Position numbers and translations under genes: made by a program
Shown: one piece after another, positions 26,361 through 35,074 of the stretch
How the letters are laid out: each line of letters begins with the position of its first letter
Position numbering within the stretch: the stretch's first letter is position 1
Notes under the pieces: model-generated
The model's database searches: none
What the model was told of the DNA's origin: nothing
What the model saw: only the letters and a program-made list of their open reading frames with translations
Source of the DNA: Paenibacillus fonticola DSM 21315
GTDB taxonomy: Bacteria > Bacillota > Bacilli > Paenibacillales > Paenibacillaceae
Reading direction: 5' to 3'
Assembly (NCBI RefSeq): GCF_000381905.1
Contig: NZ_KB907259.1
Location: 1 to 64,000 of the forward strand
Length of the DNA stretch: 64,000 nucleotides

Positions 26361-28749
26361 GTTTCTGTTCCTCCTTCGTTGCCTTTAGCTTAATTAGCGT
26401 ATAGACGCCCAAACCGCCGATGAAGAGAACGATAACCTCAAGCATTGTATCGAACGCACGGAAATCGCCGAGAATCGTATTGACGATGTTCTTGCCGCCG
26501 GCAAGCTCGTATGCGTTCTCGAAGTAGCCGGAGATCGTCTCGAACAGCTTGCCGCCCCGAACCGCGAGCGCAACTAATACAAAGATCGCGCCTACAGCGA
26601 TGGAAATGATCAGGTTGTTTCGTTTCGTCCGGCGGGGTGCATTCTCTTTCTTCCATTCAGGAAGATAATAAAAGCAGAGCAGGAACAAGGCCGTCGATAC
26701 TGTCTCCACGACAAGCTGGGTCAGCGCAAGGTCAGGCGCGCGGAACACAACGAAGAACAGGGCCATGGAATACCCGAGTGCTCCATTGAGGAGTATGGCG
26801 TTCACACGCGATTTTGCCATTGGAATCGCTAGCCCGGCAGCGATCATGATAAGTACGAGAACGACTTCATATACACTGATCGCGGCATCGCCCGCAAAGT
26901 CGAAAGAATAGGCTCCGGTCAACAGCAGCGTACCTCCGACTGCGGCGATGAAAAAAAGGAAAATATAAATCGAATAACTTCGCAGATGACCCGTCATATA
27001 AAAGGAAGTTAACCGGTTCGAGATTTTCTCTATTTGAATCAGGCTGTTGTTGTACAGGTTGTCGAGCGTCCATTTTTCAGGCAGCAGCGAATAAATTCCC
27101 TTCCAGCGCCGGATCGACAAATATAATAACGTACCGATAACGATGACCCCTATCGTCATCAGCAGAGCTGTATTAAATCCGTGCCAGGCAGAAATCGGCT
27201 TAACCATGCCTTCGAGCTGCAGTGAAGGCAGAATGCTTGCCATCGCCGGACGCAGCAAATAGTCGCCCAGCACGTTAGGGAAGAAGAAGATGCCTACGAC
27301 GAGAATCGCCAGAATGATCGGCGAAATTAACATGCCAAGCGGCGCTTCATGGGCTTCATGATCCAGTTTTTCCGGCTGGTAAGGACCCAGGAACGTCTTG
27401 AATACGATGATCATGCAGTAAATAAATGTAAACACGCTGGCAATCCAGGCGACGGCAGGGAACAATACCTTCGATATATGCAAAGAGAAGATGCCGGTTT
27501 GACTTACACTAACTACGGCTTCGAAGAACATCTCCTTGCTTAAAAAACCGTTAAAAGGAGGCAGGCCCGCCATTGAAAAGCTGCCGATCAAAGCGATCGT
27601 AAATGAAATCGGCATCAGTGACATGAGCCCCCCAAGCCGCCGGATGTCACGGGTGCCAGCTCCGTGGTTCACAATGCCGATCACCATAAACAGTGCTCCT
27701 TTAAAGGTCGAGTGGTTCACCAGGTGGAACAAAGCGGCAAAGGTTGCCTGGGTATAGATCACGGTCTCTTTGCCAGCTCCCATGGACAATGCCGCTGAGC
27801 CGATACCGAACAAGCTCATTACGAGACCGAGCTGGCTAATGGTCGAGTAGGCGAGCAGAGCCTTGAGATCTGTCTGGCGTACGGCGTTGAAGGAGCCCCA
27901 GAAGAGCGTAATGATCCCGACGCTGCTGACGAGCCAAAACCAGGTTTCATGGCTGCCGAAAACGGGCGTGAACCTGGCGACCAAATAAATACCAGCCTTA
28001 ACCATAGTGGCGGAGTGGAGATAGGCGCTAACTGGCGTCGGCGCTTCCATTGCGTCGGGCAGCCAAATATGGAACGGGAATTGGGCCGATTTGGTGAAGG
28101 CTCCAACAAGAAGCAGTAGCATCGCGGGTACAAATAGCATATGATTGGGATCGATGTCCGCGATGATTTCCCGGATGCTCATTGTGCCTGTCATCACATA
28201 AATCATAATAAAACTGGTCAGCATGGCGATGCCGCCAGTGACCGTAGTTAATAGAGCCTTCTTTGCTCCATAGCGGGATCTCTTGCGGTGATACCAAAAG
28301 GCGATCAGCAGGAAGGACGAAATACTCGTTAACTCCCAGAAAACATAGAACACCATCAAATTGTCGGAGAAGACTACGCCAAGCATGGCCCCCATAAATA
28401 ACAGCAAGTAAATATAAAAGTGATTAAGGGACTCCTCCGAGGACAAATAATATATGGAGTAGATGACGACAAGACTGCCGATACCGGTAATTAAGAGACC
28501 GAATATTAGGCTGAGCCCGTCGAGATAAGTGTTAAAATGAATGTCGTAGGATGGAATCCACGTCATAGTACTTAAATAAGTTGCTCCTTGGGCCACCGAC
28601 GGGATATAGCGGGCGAGGGCAACAAACAGAACGACCGGAACAATAAGGACGAACCAGCCTATATGATTGCGTGAAACCTTTGTATACAGAAGTGGTATGA
28701 TTACAGCAGCAAGAAAAGGAATAATAATGGCTAAGTTCACAGATAACAA
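26347..28749 (-). CDS. mrpA: Mrp Na+/H+ antiporter subunit A
   Basis: 800 residues, some 20 membrane helices: a NuoL-like N-terminal two-thirds and an MrpA-specific C-terminal part. Proton-pathway residues are in FYVFWELTSISSFLLIAFW (Glu near 140) and FTKSAQFPFHIWLPDAMEAPTPVSAYLHSATMVKAG (Lys near 220, His residues after it). The C-terminal FFVVFRAPDLALTQLVVET segment is also conserved. I chose TTG 28749 because GGAGGT lies seven bases upstream; the TTG two codons earlier touches it. Mrp exchanges cytoplasmic Na+ for outside protons and supports pH and salt tolerance. Confidence 0.95.
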   Translation of the reverse strand: MLSVNLAIIIPFLAAVIIPLLYTKVSRNHIGWFVLIVPVVLFVALARYIPSVAQGATYLSTMTWIPSYDIHFNTYLDGLSLIFGLLITGIGSLVVIYSIYYLSSEESLNHFYIYLLLFMGAMLGVVFSDNLMVFYVFWELTSISSFLLIAFWYHRKRSRYGAKKALLTTVTGGIAMLTSFIMIYVMTGTMSIREIIADIDPNHMLFVPAMLLLLVGAFTKSAQFPFHIWLPDAMEAPTPVSAYLHSATMVKAGIYLVARFTPVFGSHETWFWLVSSVGIITLFWGSFNAVRQTDLKALLAYSTISQLGLVMSLFGIGSAALSMGAGKETVIYTQATFAALFHLVNHSTFKGALFMVIGIVNHGAGTRDIRRLGGLMSLMPISFTIALIGSFSMAGLPPFNGFLSKEMFFEAVVSVSQTGIFSLHISKVLFPAVAWIASVFTFIYCMIIVFKTFLGPYQPEKLDHEAHEAPLGMLISPIILAILVVGIFFFPNVLGDYLLRPAMASILPSLQLEGMVKPISAWHGFNTALLMTIGVIVIGTLLYLSIRRWKGIYSLLPEKWTLDNLYNNSLIQIEKISNRLTSFYMTGHLRSYSIYIFLFFIAAVGGTLLLTGAYSFDFAGDAAISVYEVVLVLIMIAAGLAIPMAKSRVNAILLNGALGYSMALFFVVFRAPDLALTQLVVETVSTALFLLCFYYLPEWKKENAPRRTKRNNLIISIAVGAIFVLVALAVRGGKLFETISGYFENAYELAGGKNIVNTILGDFRAFDTMLEVIVLFIGGLGVYTLIKLKATKEEQKLEDQ

Positions 28750-28864
28750 AGTCAAACCTCCAATTTCTTCATGATGGTTGCAGCTTATGATTAGTTAAAG
28801 TTTGCACATTTTTCGACGGTACAATACTTGTGCAGGATGGCTTACTTTTTTTTAGATAAAATGA

Positions 28865-29110
28865 AAGTGTAAGCTCTTAGACTGATCTTCTCCAAACGCA
28901 GTAAAACCAGCATTTCAAGAAGGATTCCCGCAGGGCTTGACTCCTATGTCAATAAGCGGGATAATAGGAAACCATAAGTCCTGTGATGGCCTATGGTATC
29001 AAAGAGAGGACTTCGCTTAGGAAGTGAATTGGGAGTTCTGTGAAAGAAGCCGGCAGCTTTAAGTTTGGTTGTTCAAAGCAGCTAAATCGACAACTTCGGA
29101 CCTCCTAACA
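28865..29110. ncRNA. Possible structured RNA or long leader, strand undetermined
   Basis: Several stems can be drawn: CCCGC/GCGGG (28927-28931 with 28956-28960) enclosing TTGAC/GTCAA, ACCATA/TATGGT (28971-28976 with 28992-28997), and AAGTCC/GGACTT (28976-28981 with 29008-29013). The segment is more GC-rich than its AT-rich flanks and is not coding. It could be the leader of mrp (minus), the leader of the USP gene (plus) or a separate RNA. It does not match any riboswitch consensus I remember. Confidence 0.3.
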
Positions 29111-29157
29111 AATGATAAGGAAAAATTATAATAATAATATAATTATACAATATAAAT

Positions 29158-29189
29158 ATGCATGCTGTACAATTGTACATTCCATGCAT
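29158..29189. promoter_or_regulatory. Nested palindrome, candidate operator
   Basis: A perfect 14-bp palindrome TGTACAATTGTACA (29166-29179) is enclosed by an outer inverted repeat ATGCATG / CATGCAT. It lies about 110 bp upstream of the USP gene. The regulator is unknown. Confidence 0.5.
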
Positions 29190-29295
29190 AAGCTTTTCTT
29201 ATAGATGTTGTTCAAGAAGTCGTCCGTTGCTTACATTATTATGGAGTATTTGGCAGCAAAATTTAATGAATTATTTAATGAGGTGAATTTTTGTC

Positions 29296-29994
29296 ATGAA
29301 GAAAGTAAAGGGTCGTATGGATGAGAGCATTCTCGTTTGTGTATATTACGGTCCAAATGGTGAACGGTTGATCAGACGCGGTCATAAAATGGCAAGCATG
29401 CTGAACTGTCCATTATATATTTTGACGGTAGATCCGCTGCCGTATGATGAATTCGACGCGGAAAAATCCGGCTACATCGACAGATGGAGAGAGCTGGCTG
29501 AAGAATGTGAAGTTGAAGAGTTTATTCTTATGGATAATGAGAAGCGGCCGATCGCCAAAGCAATTGCTGAGGTTGCCCATAGATATAATGTTACGCAAAT
29601 TGTAATCGGACAAACTGCCCAGAACCGCTGGGAGGAAATTACGAAGGGCTCCTTTGCCAATGTACTTCTAAGAGAGATCACTTTCGTCGACATCCATATC
29701 GTATCCTTGGACCGGACAATTAAAACGGAAGAGGAAATTGAGTACGAAGCGGGAGTGCGCAGTTATTTATTGAAGGAGGGAGACAGCTACCGGCTGTGTT
29801 TCTCTTGTCAAAAGGACATTAGTTATGAAGGGATTTTCTACAAAGAGATAGGGACGGATTTTAACAACGGCTTGTTCAAATTCGTTTCTATGGGCAGAAC
29901 ATATCAAGTTCATGTCGCTGAGGATAGAGTAACCGAGTCCATTCACTTGCCGTCCAATGCCAAATCTGAGCATAAAACGCATGATTTAATATAG
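29296..29994 (+). CDS. Stand-alone KdpD-like universal stress (USP) domain protein
   Basis: 232 residues, no membrane segment or kinase domain. Residues 10-140 match the USP domain of the K+ sensor KdpD: ILVCVYYGPNGERLIRRG, ASMLNCPLYILTVDPLP, then VTQIVIGQTAQNRW and GSFANVLLREI, the usual nucleotide-loop region. The remaining 90 residues are beta-rich and unrecognised. In some Firmicutes the KdpD USP domain binds c-di-AMP, but I cannot see that motif clearly here. It is divergent from mrp, so a role in Na+/K+ homeostasis is a fair inference. A spaced GAGGTGAA precedes the ATG. Confidence 0.75.
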   Translation: MKKVKGRMDESILVCVYYGPNGERLIRRGHKMASMLNCPLYILTVDPLPYDEFDAEKSGYIDRWRELAEECEVEEFILMDNEKRPIAKAIAEVAHRYNVTQIVIGQTAQNRWEEITKGSFANVLLREITFVDIHIVSLDRTIKTEEEIEYEAGVRSYLLKEGDSYRLCFSCQKDISYEGIFYKEIGTDFNNGLFKFVSMGRTYQVHVAEDRVTESIHLPSNAKSEHKTHDLI

Positions 29995-30034
29995 CATAAG
30001 CAGTAGAAAATACGCAGTAAACATACGTTGTAAA

Positions 30035-30086
30035 CAATAAGGCTGCCTTTCCGTCACCCATGACGGGAGGCAGCCTTATTGTTTTA
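30035..30086 (+). terminator. Strong Rho-independent terminator
   Basis: CAATAAGGCTGCCT and AGGCAGCCTTATTG pair perfectly over 14 bp, with an inner CCGTCA/TGACGG stem, followed by TTTTAT. Ends the USP transcript. Confidence 0.9.
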
Positions 30087-30342
30087 TACTATATTTTTGG
30101 ATAGGCTTGATCATCGGGAAATCCGTAATTTTCATAATTTGGACGGGGTTTCTTGAGTCTTTGGACCTCCTCATCCGCTAAATGATAGGTTATACTACCT
30201 ATGAAATAATTGTTTCACCATTTTATACCTTAATTACTCGTTACATATGTTCAGAAAATGTACAGAAAGCATTGTTATATTTAGGACGATTAAGGAATTA
30301 AGAGAGCATCTAATCTATTATTTGGCAAAAAGGAGCAAGAGA
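30087..30342. other. Intergenic region upstream of the polysaccharide cluster
   Basis: No gene. A short inverted repeat ATAGGT-N6-ACCTAT (30185-30202) encloses TATACT. A GGACCTCCT followed by AAATGATAGG at about 30157-30189 recurs with changes at about 29097-29120, each roughly 190 bp before the next gene. Confidence 0.45.
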
Positions 30343-31797
30343 ATGAAGAGTTATAAAGGTGTTATACGAACTCATTCGTTTGCGCGATTAACGGCTTTGT
30401 TAACTGTTTTGGCATTGCTTACCAGCTGCGGTATGTTTGGTTCCGGCAGCAATTCGGCAGACAGTCAGGGGGACTTAGGCCAGGCAGGACAGGAAATTAT
30501 ACGCTATACGGGTGAGAAAAGCAGAATCATTTCATATGTGTATACTGCAAAAAAAGATTTCAGTCTTACATTTAATGGAATGGGTGACAAGCAGACGATG
30601 GAAAGACTGCTTGATGAGCTGGACAAGTACGATATTAAAGCTACTTTTTTCCTACCGGGAATCAGAGTGGCGGAGGAACCGGACATCGCCAAAAATATTA
30701 TTTCCCGAGGACATGAAATCGAGAACAACACGTTAAACCATCTGGATTTGACAACATTGGAATATGAACAGATTTATAAGGAAATCAAGCTCAGCAATGA
30801 GGTCATTCAGAAAGAGACAGGCATAACTCCTAAGTATATACGAACGAAGTCAGGCGATTATTCGGATGATATACGTCTAGTAGCAGCACAGCTCGGCATG
30901 GAGGGAGTTGTCAGCTACAATATCAATCCGAAGGACCGTGATATGAAAAGCGCTCAGGAAATCGGTGATTATGTAGCCAGGTATATATCAAGGGGAAGTA
31001 TTATTTCACTGAATACCGACATCAATCCAGAGGTGATTCCTTCGGTCGGCCTTATCGCTAAGGCTGCAGAGGATATCGGCTATAAGCTGGTCACGCTTAG
31101 CGAATTGGTGGAGCGCGGCGGAGAGCGTAAGCCGCTGGAGCAAATTCCCGGATATGACGCGGCTAAAATCAATCCGGATTATAAAGGAACTTCCTATGAA
31201 CTGGTCTACAAAGCTAAAACGAGGAAGAAGGAAATCGCTCTTACGTTCGACGACTGGGCTACTGACAAAACGGTAACACAGATTTTGGATATTTTGGCTG
31301 AATACGACGTCAAGGCCACTTTCTTTTTGCGGGCGCAAGGGGTGGAGCAAAATCCTAATCTGGCGAGAGCTATGATCGAAGAGGGGCATGACGTGGCGAA
31401 CCATTCCTACGCCCACCAGGTAGTGACGACGTTAACTCCTGAACAATTGCAGGAAGATGTAGTCAAGGCGCACCAAGTGATTACCGAGGCGATTCAAGAG
31501 CAGCCGCTTATGCTTTACCGGCCGCCGACCGGGGTTGTGGATGATGCAACGGCAGAAATTATCGCCGCTACAGGTTATCCGCGAATTGCCATGTATGATG
31601 TCACGACACTCGATTGGGACGTAAACAATAGCGCGGAGGATATCGTGAAAGGGATTATGAAGAAGACGCAGAGCGGAAGTGTAATACTGCTGCATATTCT
31701 CGACGGAATCCATACGGCAGAAGCATTGCCCACAGTATTGGAGAAATTACAGGACAAGGGCTACACATTCGTGAAGATGAAAGATTTGATCGAGTAA
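30343..31797 (+). CDS. Lipoprotein with tandem NodB polysaccharide-deacetylase domains
   Basis: 484 residues. AGGAGCAAGAGA precedes the ATG at 30343; the longer upstream frame has none. A signal peptide ends in the lipobox LLTSC near residue 27. Two CE4/NodB domains follow. The first (about 65-255) is degenerate: TFNGMGD replaces TFDDGP and NTLNH lacks the first metal His. The second (about 290-480) keeps TFDDWATD, the HSYAH metal motif, YRPPTG and the ILLHI strand, so it should be active. It likely removes acetyl groups from a cell-surface or exported polysaccharide. It is the first of five co-oriented genes, with 28 bp to the next. Confidence 0.85.
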   Translation: MKSYKGVIRTHSFARLTALLTVLALLTSCGMFGSGSNSADSQGDLGQAGQEIIRYTGEKSRIISYVYTAKKDFSLTFNGMGDKQTMERLLDELDKYDIKATFFLPGIRVAEEPDIAKNIISRGHEIENNTLNHLDLTTLEYEQIYKEIKLSNEVIQKETGITPKYIRTKSGDYSDDIRLVAAQLGMEGVVSYNINPKDRDMKSAQEIGDYVARYISRGSIISLNTDINPEVIPSVGLIAKAAEDIGYKLVTLSELVERGGERKPLEQIPGYDAAKINPDYKGTSYELVYKAKTRKKEIALTFDDWATDKTVTQILDILAEYDVKATFFLRAQGVEQNPNLARAMIEEGHDVANHSYAHQVVTTLTPEQLQEDVVKAHQVITEAIQEQPLMLYRPPTGVVDDATAEIIAATGYPRIAMYDVTTLDWDVNNSAEDIVKGIMKKTQSGSVILLHILDGIHTAEALPTVLEKLQDKGYTFVKMKDLIE

Positions 31798-31825
31798 ACA
31801 ATCTGACAGACGGAGATGGAGCAAA

Positions 31826-33139
31826 ATGGGATTGTATGAGGATATCGTCGATCGGCGAAAGGGAATTGCCGTAGTTGGGCTTGGTTATGTTGGATTACCT
31901 ATAGCCGTTGCCTTTTCCAGAAAGACAAAGGTGGTCGGCTTTGATGTCAATCAAGCTAAAGTGAACGGCTATTTGGCAGGATTCGATGCAACTGGAGATT
32001 TGGGAGATGACATCATCCGCGCATGTGAGGTTGATTTCACCTCCGATGAGGAAAAGCTGCAGGGGATTCCCTTTTTCCTCGTGGCCGTACCGACTCCGAT
32101 TCAGAGCGGAAATGTCCCGGATTTGAAATATGTGCAGAGCGCGAGCCGGATCGTCGGGAAAAAACTGACCGAAGGCGCAGTCGTCGTATATGAATCAACG
32201 GTGTATCCGGGAGTGACAGAGGATGTCTGTATACCTATTCTCGAAGCGGAGTCGGGACTCCGGTGCGGGGAAGATTTCAAAGTCGGCTATTCGCCCGAGC
32301 GGATTAACCCGGGAGATAAGGTTCACCGGCTGGAAAGCATCGTGAAGATTGTATCCGGTATAGATGAAGAAGCGCTGGACATTATCGCCAAAGTATACGA
32401 GCTTGTAATCGAAGCGGGAGTATACCGGGCAGAGAGCATCAAGGTAGCCGAAGCGGCCAAGGTGATTGAGAATGCGCAGCGGGATATCAATATCGCCTTT
32501 ATGAACGAATTGTCCATGGTATTCCATCGGATGGGCATCGACACGAAGGCTGTGCTGAGCGCGGCGGGAACGAAATGGAATTTCCTCAACTTCACACCTG
32601 GATTAGTTGGAGGCCATTGCATCGGCATTGATCCGTATTACTTGACGTATAAAGCGGAGGACTCCGGCTATCATTCCAAAATCATTCTGGCCGGCCGCCA
32701 CATCAATGATAGTATGGGAACCTATATTGCCGATCAAATCATAAAAATATTAGTCAGGTTGCAGCTGGATATAAAAAATACCCGAATCGGTCTGCTCGGA
32801 TTGTCATTCAAAGAGAATTGCGCGGATATCCGGAATACGAAGGTAACCGATATCATCCGGGAGCTGCAAGACTATGGGGTGACGACGCTGGTTGCCGATC
32901 CTTTGGTTGATCCAAGTCAAGCGTATGAAGAATACGGCATTGAGCTGTCAGACATGTCCTCCTTCAAGGATTTGAACGTCATCATTGTCGCCGTGCCCCA
33001 TACAGCGATTGCGGAGATGGGCATCGATGATTTCAAGGAAATGTACAATGGCAACGAGATAAAAATTATGATCGATATTAAGGGGATTTATTCCAAGTTA
33101 GAATATGAGCAAAACGGGTTTTATTATTGGAGGTTGTAG
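31826..33139 (+). CDS. Nucleotide-sugar 6-dehydrogenase (UDP-HexNAc dehydrogenase type)
   Basis: 437 residues. Oxidises C6 of a UDP-sugar to the carboxylate with two NAD+. The Rossmann motif VVGLGYVGLPIAVAF is near residue 16, the central region has VPTPI and STVYPGVTED, SPERINPGD is near 160, and the catalytic Cys is in GGHCIGIDPYYLT near 270. The C-terminal domain has LLGLSFKENCADIRNTK. These features fit the WbpO/TviB/VipA group acting on UDP-GlcNAc or UDP-GalNAc better than plain UDP-glucose dehydrogenase, but this needs a tree. It should provide an acidic sugar donor for the glycosyltransferase encoded next. GGAGATGGAGCAAA precedes the ATG. Confidence 0.9.
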   Translation: MGLYEDIVDRRKGIAVVGLGYVGLPIAVAFSRKTKVVGFDVNQAKVNGYLAGFDATGDLGDDIIRACEVDFTSDEEKLQGIPFFLVAVPTPIQSGNVPDLKYVQSASRIVGKKLTEGAVVVYESTVYPGVTEDVCIPILEAESGLRCGEDFKVGYSPERINPGDKVHRLESIVKIVSGIDEEALDIIAKVYELVIEAGVYRAESIKVAEAAKVIENAQRDINIAFMNELSMVFHRMGIDTKAVLSAAGTKWNFLNFTPGLVGGHCIGIDPYYLTYKAEDSGYHSKIILAGRHINDSMGTYIADQIIKILVRLQLDIKNTRIGLLGLSFKENCADIRNTKVTDIIRELQDYGVTTLVADPLVDPSQAYEEYGIELSDMSSFKDLNVIIVAVPHTAIAEMGIDDFKEMYNGNEIKIMIDIKGIYSKLEYEQNGFYYWRL

Positions 33140-33141
33140 CT

Positions 33142-33180
33142 ATGACCAATAAATGGATTGGGGACACAAACAGTGATTAA
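33142..33180 (+). CDS. Possible 12-residue leader peptide overlapping the synthase start
   Basis: GGAGGT lies seven bases before ATG 33142, a better ribosome binding site than that of the following synthase gene. The ORF reads MTNKWIGDTNSD and stops at 33180, eight bases inside the likely start of the synthase in another frame. It could couple or limit synthase translation. It could also mean the true synthase start lies elsewhere. Speculative. Confidence 0.35.
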   Translation: MTNKWIGDTNSD

Positions 33181-35035
33181 TAGTAAGAGGAATAAGGAAG
33201 AAATATTGACTGTGCCCAAAACGGACAGGCGGACTTTGTCTCACGTACCGGATCCGGAAAATATTCGCGGACGCCTCGACCGCCGCGGCTTGCGGGATCT
33301 GGGACTGGATATAGACGACAACGACCTCGAAGCGAGGGAGAAGCTGCGCCTGCTCAGCTTAAGGTATGTCGCGGATTTTGACGTGCTGCTTATCGGAAAA
33401 AAGCAGAAAAGGAAAGCAGGCCTGAAAGCTCGGGCGGTGGATATTTCATCCACAGGAGTGCTGCTTCAAATCGATCCCGCAGCAGGCAAGCTTGAGGCTG
33501 GAGACCGTCTGCAGGTCCGTTTTCAAATTCCTCAAGGAACGATGCCGGAAGGGTTTGAATCCTCGGTGAAAATCGATGCGGATGTCGTCCGGACATTTAC
33601 CCGGCAAGCGGATGGTGAGGAGAAGCTGATGGCCGCGCTGCAATTCGTGCAGCCGCTGACGGATTATTTTCAGAAGAAACGATGGGGTTATTCGATTTAT
33701 ACCGCAAGCGGGCTAATGTTTGTTGCTGTCGCCGTCATTATGTTGATGCGCGTGGAAAGTGTCATCTATTTCAAATATAATCTCTGGCTGTATTTATACA
33801 GTCTGATCGCCGCTATATTTTTGTTAAGCCGCTATTTGTTTGGCGCATTTTACCGGGATGTGCCGGTGAATCCGGACTACACCCCCGGTGTAACGATTGT
33901 AATACCCTGCTTTAATGAAGCCGAATGGATTCACAGAACGATATTAAGCTGTATTAACCAGGATTACCCGATAGACAAACTGGAGGTTATTGTCGTTGAT
34001 GACAGATCGACCGACAACTCCGTAGAGCAGATCCAAAAGACAATTCAAATGGTTCACAATGAAGCGGAGCGCTATGCAACGAAAGAAAGGTTAAAGATGG
34101 TCGTGCTGCCGGAGAACGGCGGCAAGCGAGTTGCCTTAGTCAAGGGTGTCGAAATGGCCAAGCATGATCTCGTTGTATTTGTGGATTCCGACAGCTTTCT
34201 GGAACCGACAGCGATCAAGCATCTGGTGCAGCCTTTCCAGGATCCGCGTATGGGCGGCGTTGCTGGCCGGACCGACGTAGAGAACAAGTACACAAACTCG
34301 ATTACGAAGCTGCAAACCGTGCGCTATTATATCGCGTTTCGTATTATGAAAGCGGCGGAATCGTGGTTTGATAGTGTCACCTGCTTGTCCGGCCCGCTAT
34401 CCTGCTATCGGAAGGATCTTATTTTGCAGCATTCCGAAGCTTGGCTGAATCAGAAGTTTCTTGGACAGCCGGCTACCTTTGGTGACGACCGCAGCATGAC
34501 GAACTTCATTTTAAGAACCCATCGCACGGCATATCAGGACGCCGCGATCTGTTCTACGATCGTGCCTTCGAAAATGAGCGTTTTCCTGAAGCAGCAAATG
34601 CGCTGGAAGCGGTCGTGGCTGCGTGAGTCGCTGCGCGCAGCCGGATTTATTTGGCGGAAGGAGCCTTTTATGTCGCTGTTCTTCTACGTAGGTGTAATCG
34701 TGCCGATCGCCGCACCTATTGTAGTCCTGTACAACTTAGTTTATGTGCCGATCGTTCATCATGTTTTTCCCGGTACCTTCTTGATGGGCTTGCTATTGAT
34801 GGGAATGCTTATGAGTCTCGCTCATTTATTGTTCCGCAAAAGCAAGCTGTGGCTATACGGTCTGGTGTTCTGTCTATTTTACGAAGCGGTGCTGCTATGG
34901 CAAATGCCTGTCGCCTGGGTCACCTTCTGGAAGTCGACATGGGGGACGAGGGAGACGCCGCAGGATATTGAAGCACGGCAGAAAAAAGAAGCAAGAAAGC
35001 AAAAAAATAAAAATAGAATCGGATTGCCGTTCTAA
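33173..35035 (+). CDS. Membrane glycosyltransferase 2 (processive synthase type) with N-terminal PilZ domain
   Basis: About 620 residues. Residues 60-165 resemble a PilZ domain: KKQKRKAGLK, then DISSTGVLL (the DxSxxG motif, near 33439) and a basic stretch. The second Arg of the RxxxR c-di-GMP motif is not clear. Two membrane helices follow, then a GT2 domain: TIVIPCFNE, VVDDRST (near 33994), VFVDSDS (near 34180), GDDRSMTN (near 34490) and QQMRWKRSW (QxxRW, near 34590). At least three C-terminal helices complete a hyaluronan/chitin synthase-like layout that polymerises and extrudes chain. I prefer GTG 33173; TTG 33158 and a later TTG near 33206 are alternatives. Confidence 0.85.
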   Translation: MINSKRNKEEILTVPKTDRRTLSHVPDPENIRGRLDRRGLRDLGLDIDDNDLEAREKLRLLSLRYVADFDVLLIGKKQKRKAGLKARAVDISSTGVLLQIDPAAGKLEAGDRLQVRFQIPQGTMPEGFESSVKIDADVVRTFTRQADGEEKLMAALQFVQPLTDYFQKKRWGYSIYTASGLMFVAVAVIMLMRVESVIYFKYNLWLYLYSLIAAIFLLSRYLFGAFYRDVPVNPDYTPGVTIVIPCFNEAEWIHRTILSCINQDYPIDKLEVIVVDDRSTDNSVEQIQKTIQMVHNEAERYATKERLKMVVLPENGGKRVALVKGVEMAKHDLVVFVDSDSFLEPTAIKHLVQPFQDPRMGGVAGRTDVENKYTNSITKLQTVRYYIAFRIMKAAESWFDSVTCLSGPLSCYRKDLILQHSEAWLNQKFLGQPATFGDDRSMTNFILRTHRTAYQDAAICSTIVPSKMSVFLKQQMRWKRSWLRESLRAAGFIWRKEPFMSLFFYVGVIVPIAAPIVVLYNLVYVPIVHHVFPGTFLMGLLLMGMLMSLAHLLFRKSKLWLYGLVFCLFYEAVLLWQMPVAWVTFWKSTWGTRETPQDIEARQKKEARKQKNKNRIGLPF

Positions 35036-35074
35036 TGCAATCGTCCGAAGATTCATATAGTGAGGATGGCAGAA

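Larger units (their letters stand above)
28756..29295. other. Divergent intergenic region: structured segment plus nested palindrome
   Basis: About 540 bp between mrpA and the USP gene. It contains a GC-richer segment with several possible stems (28865-29110), then a very AT-rich stretch with TATAAT-like boxes, then a nested palindrome (29158-29189). No gene seen. Confidence 0.55.

Noticed and set aside
28865..29110. A c-di-AMP (ydaO) or Na+ riboswitch ahead of mrp or the USP gene
   Set aside because: The biology would fit, but I could not find the conserved sequence blocks of those riboswitches on either strand, so I list only a generic structured RNA.
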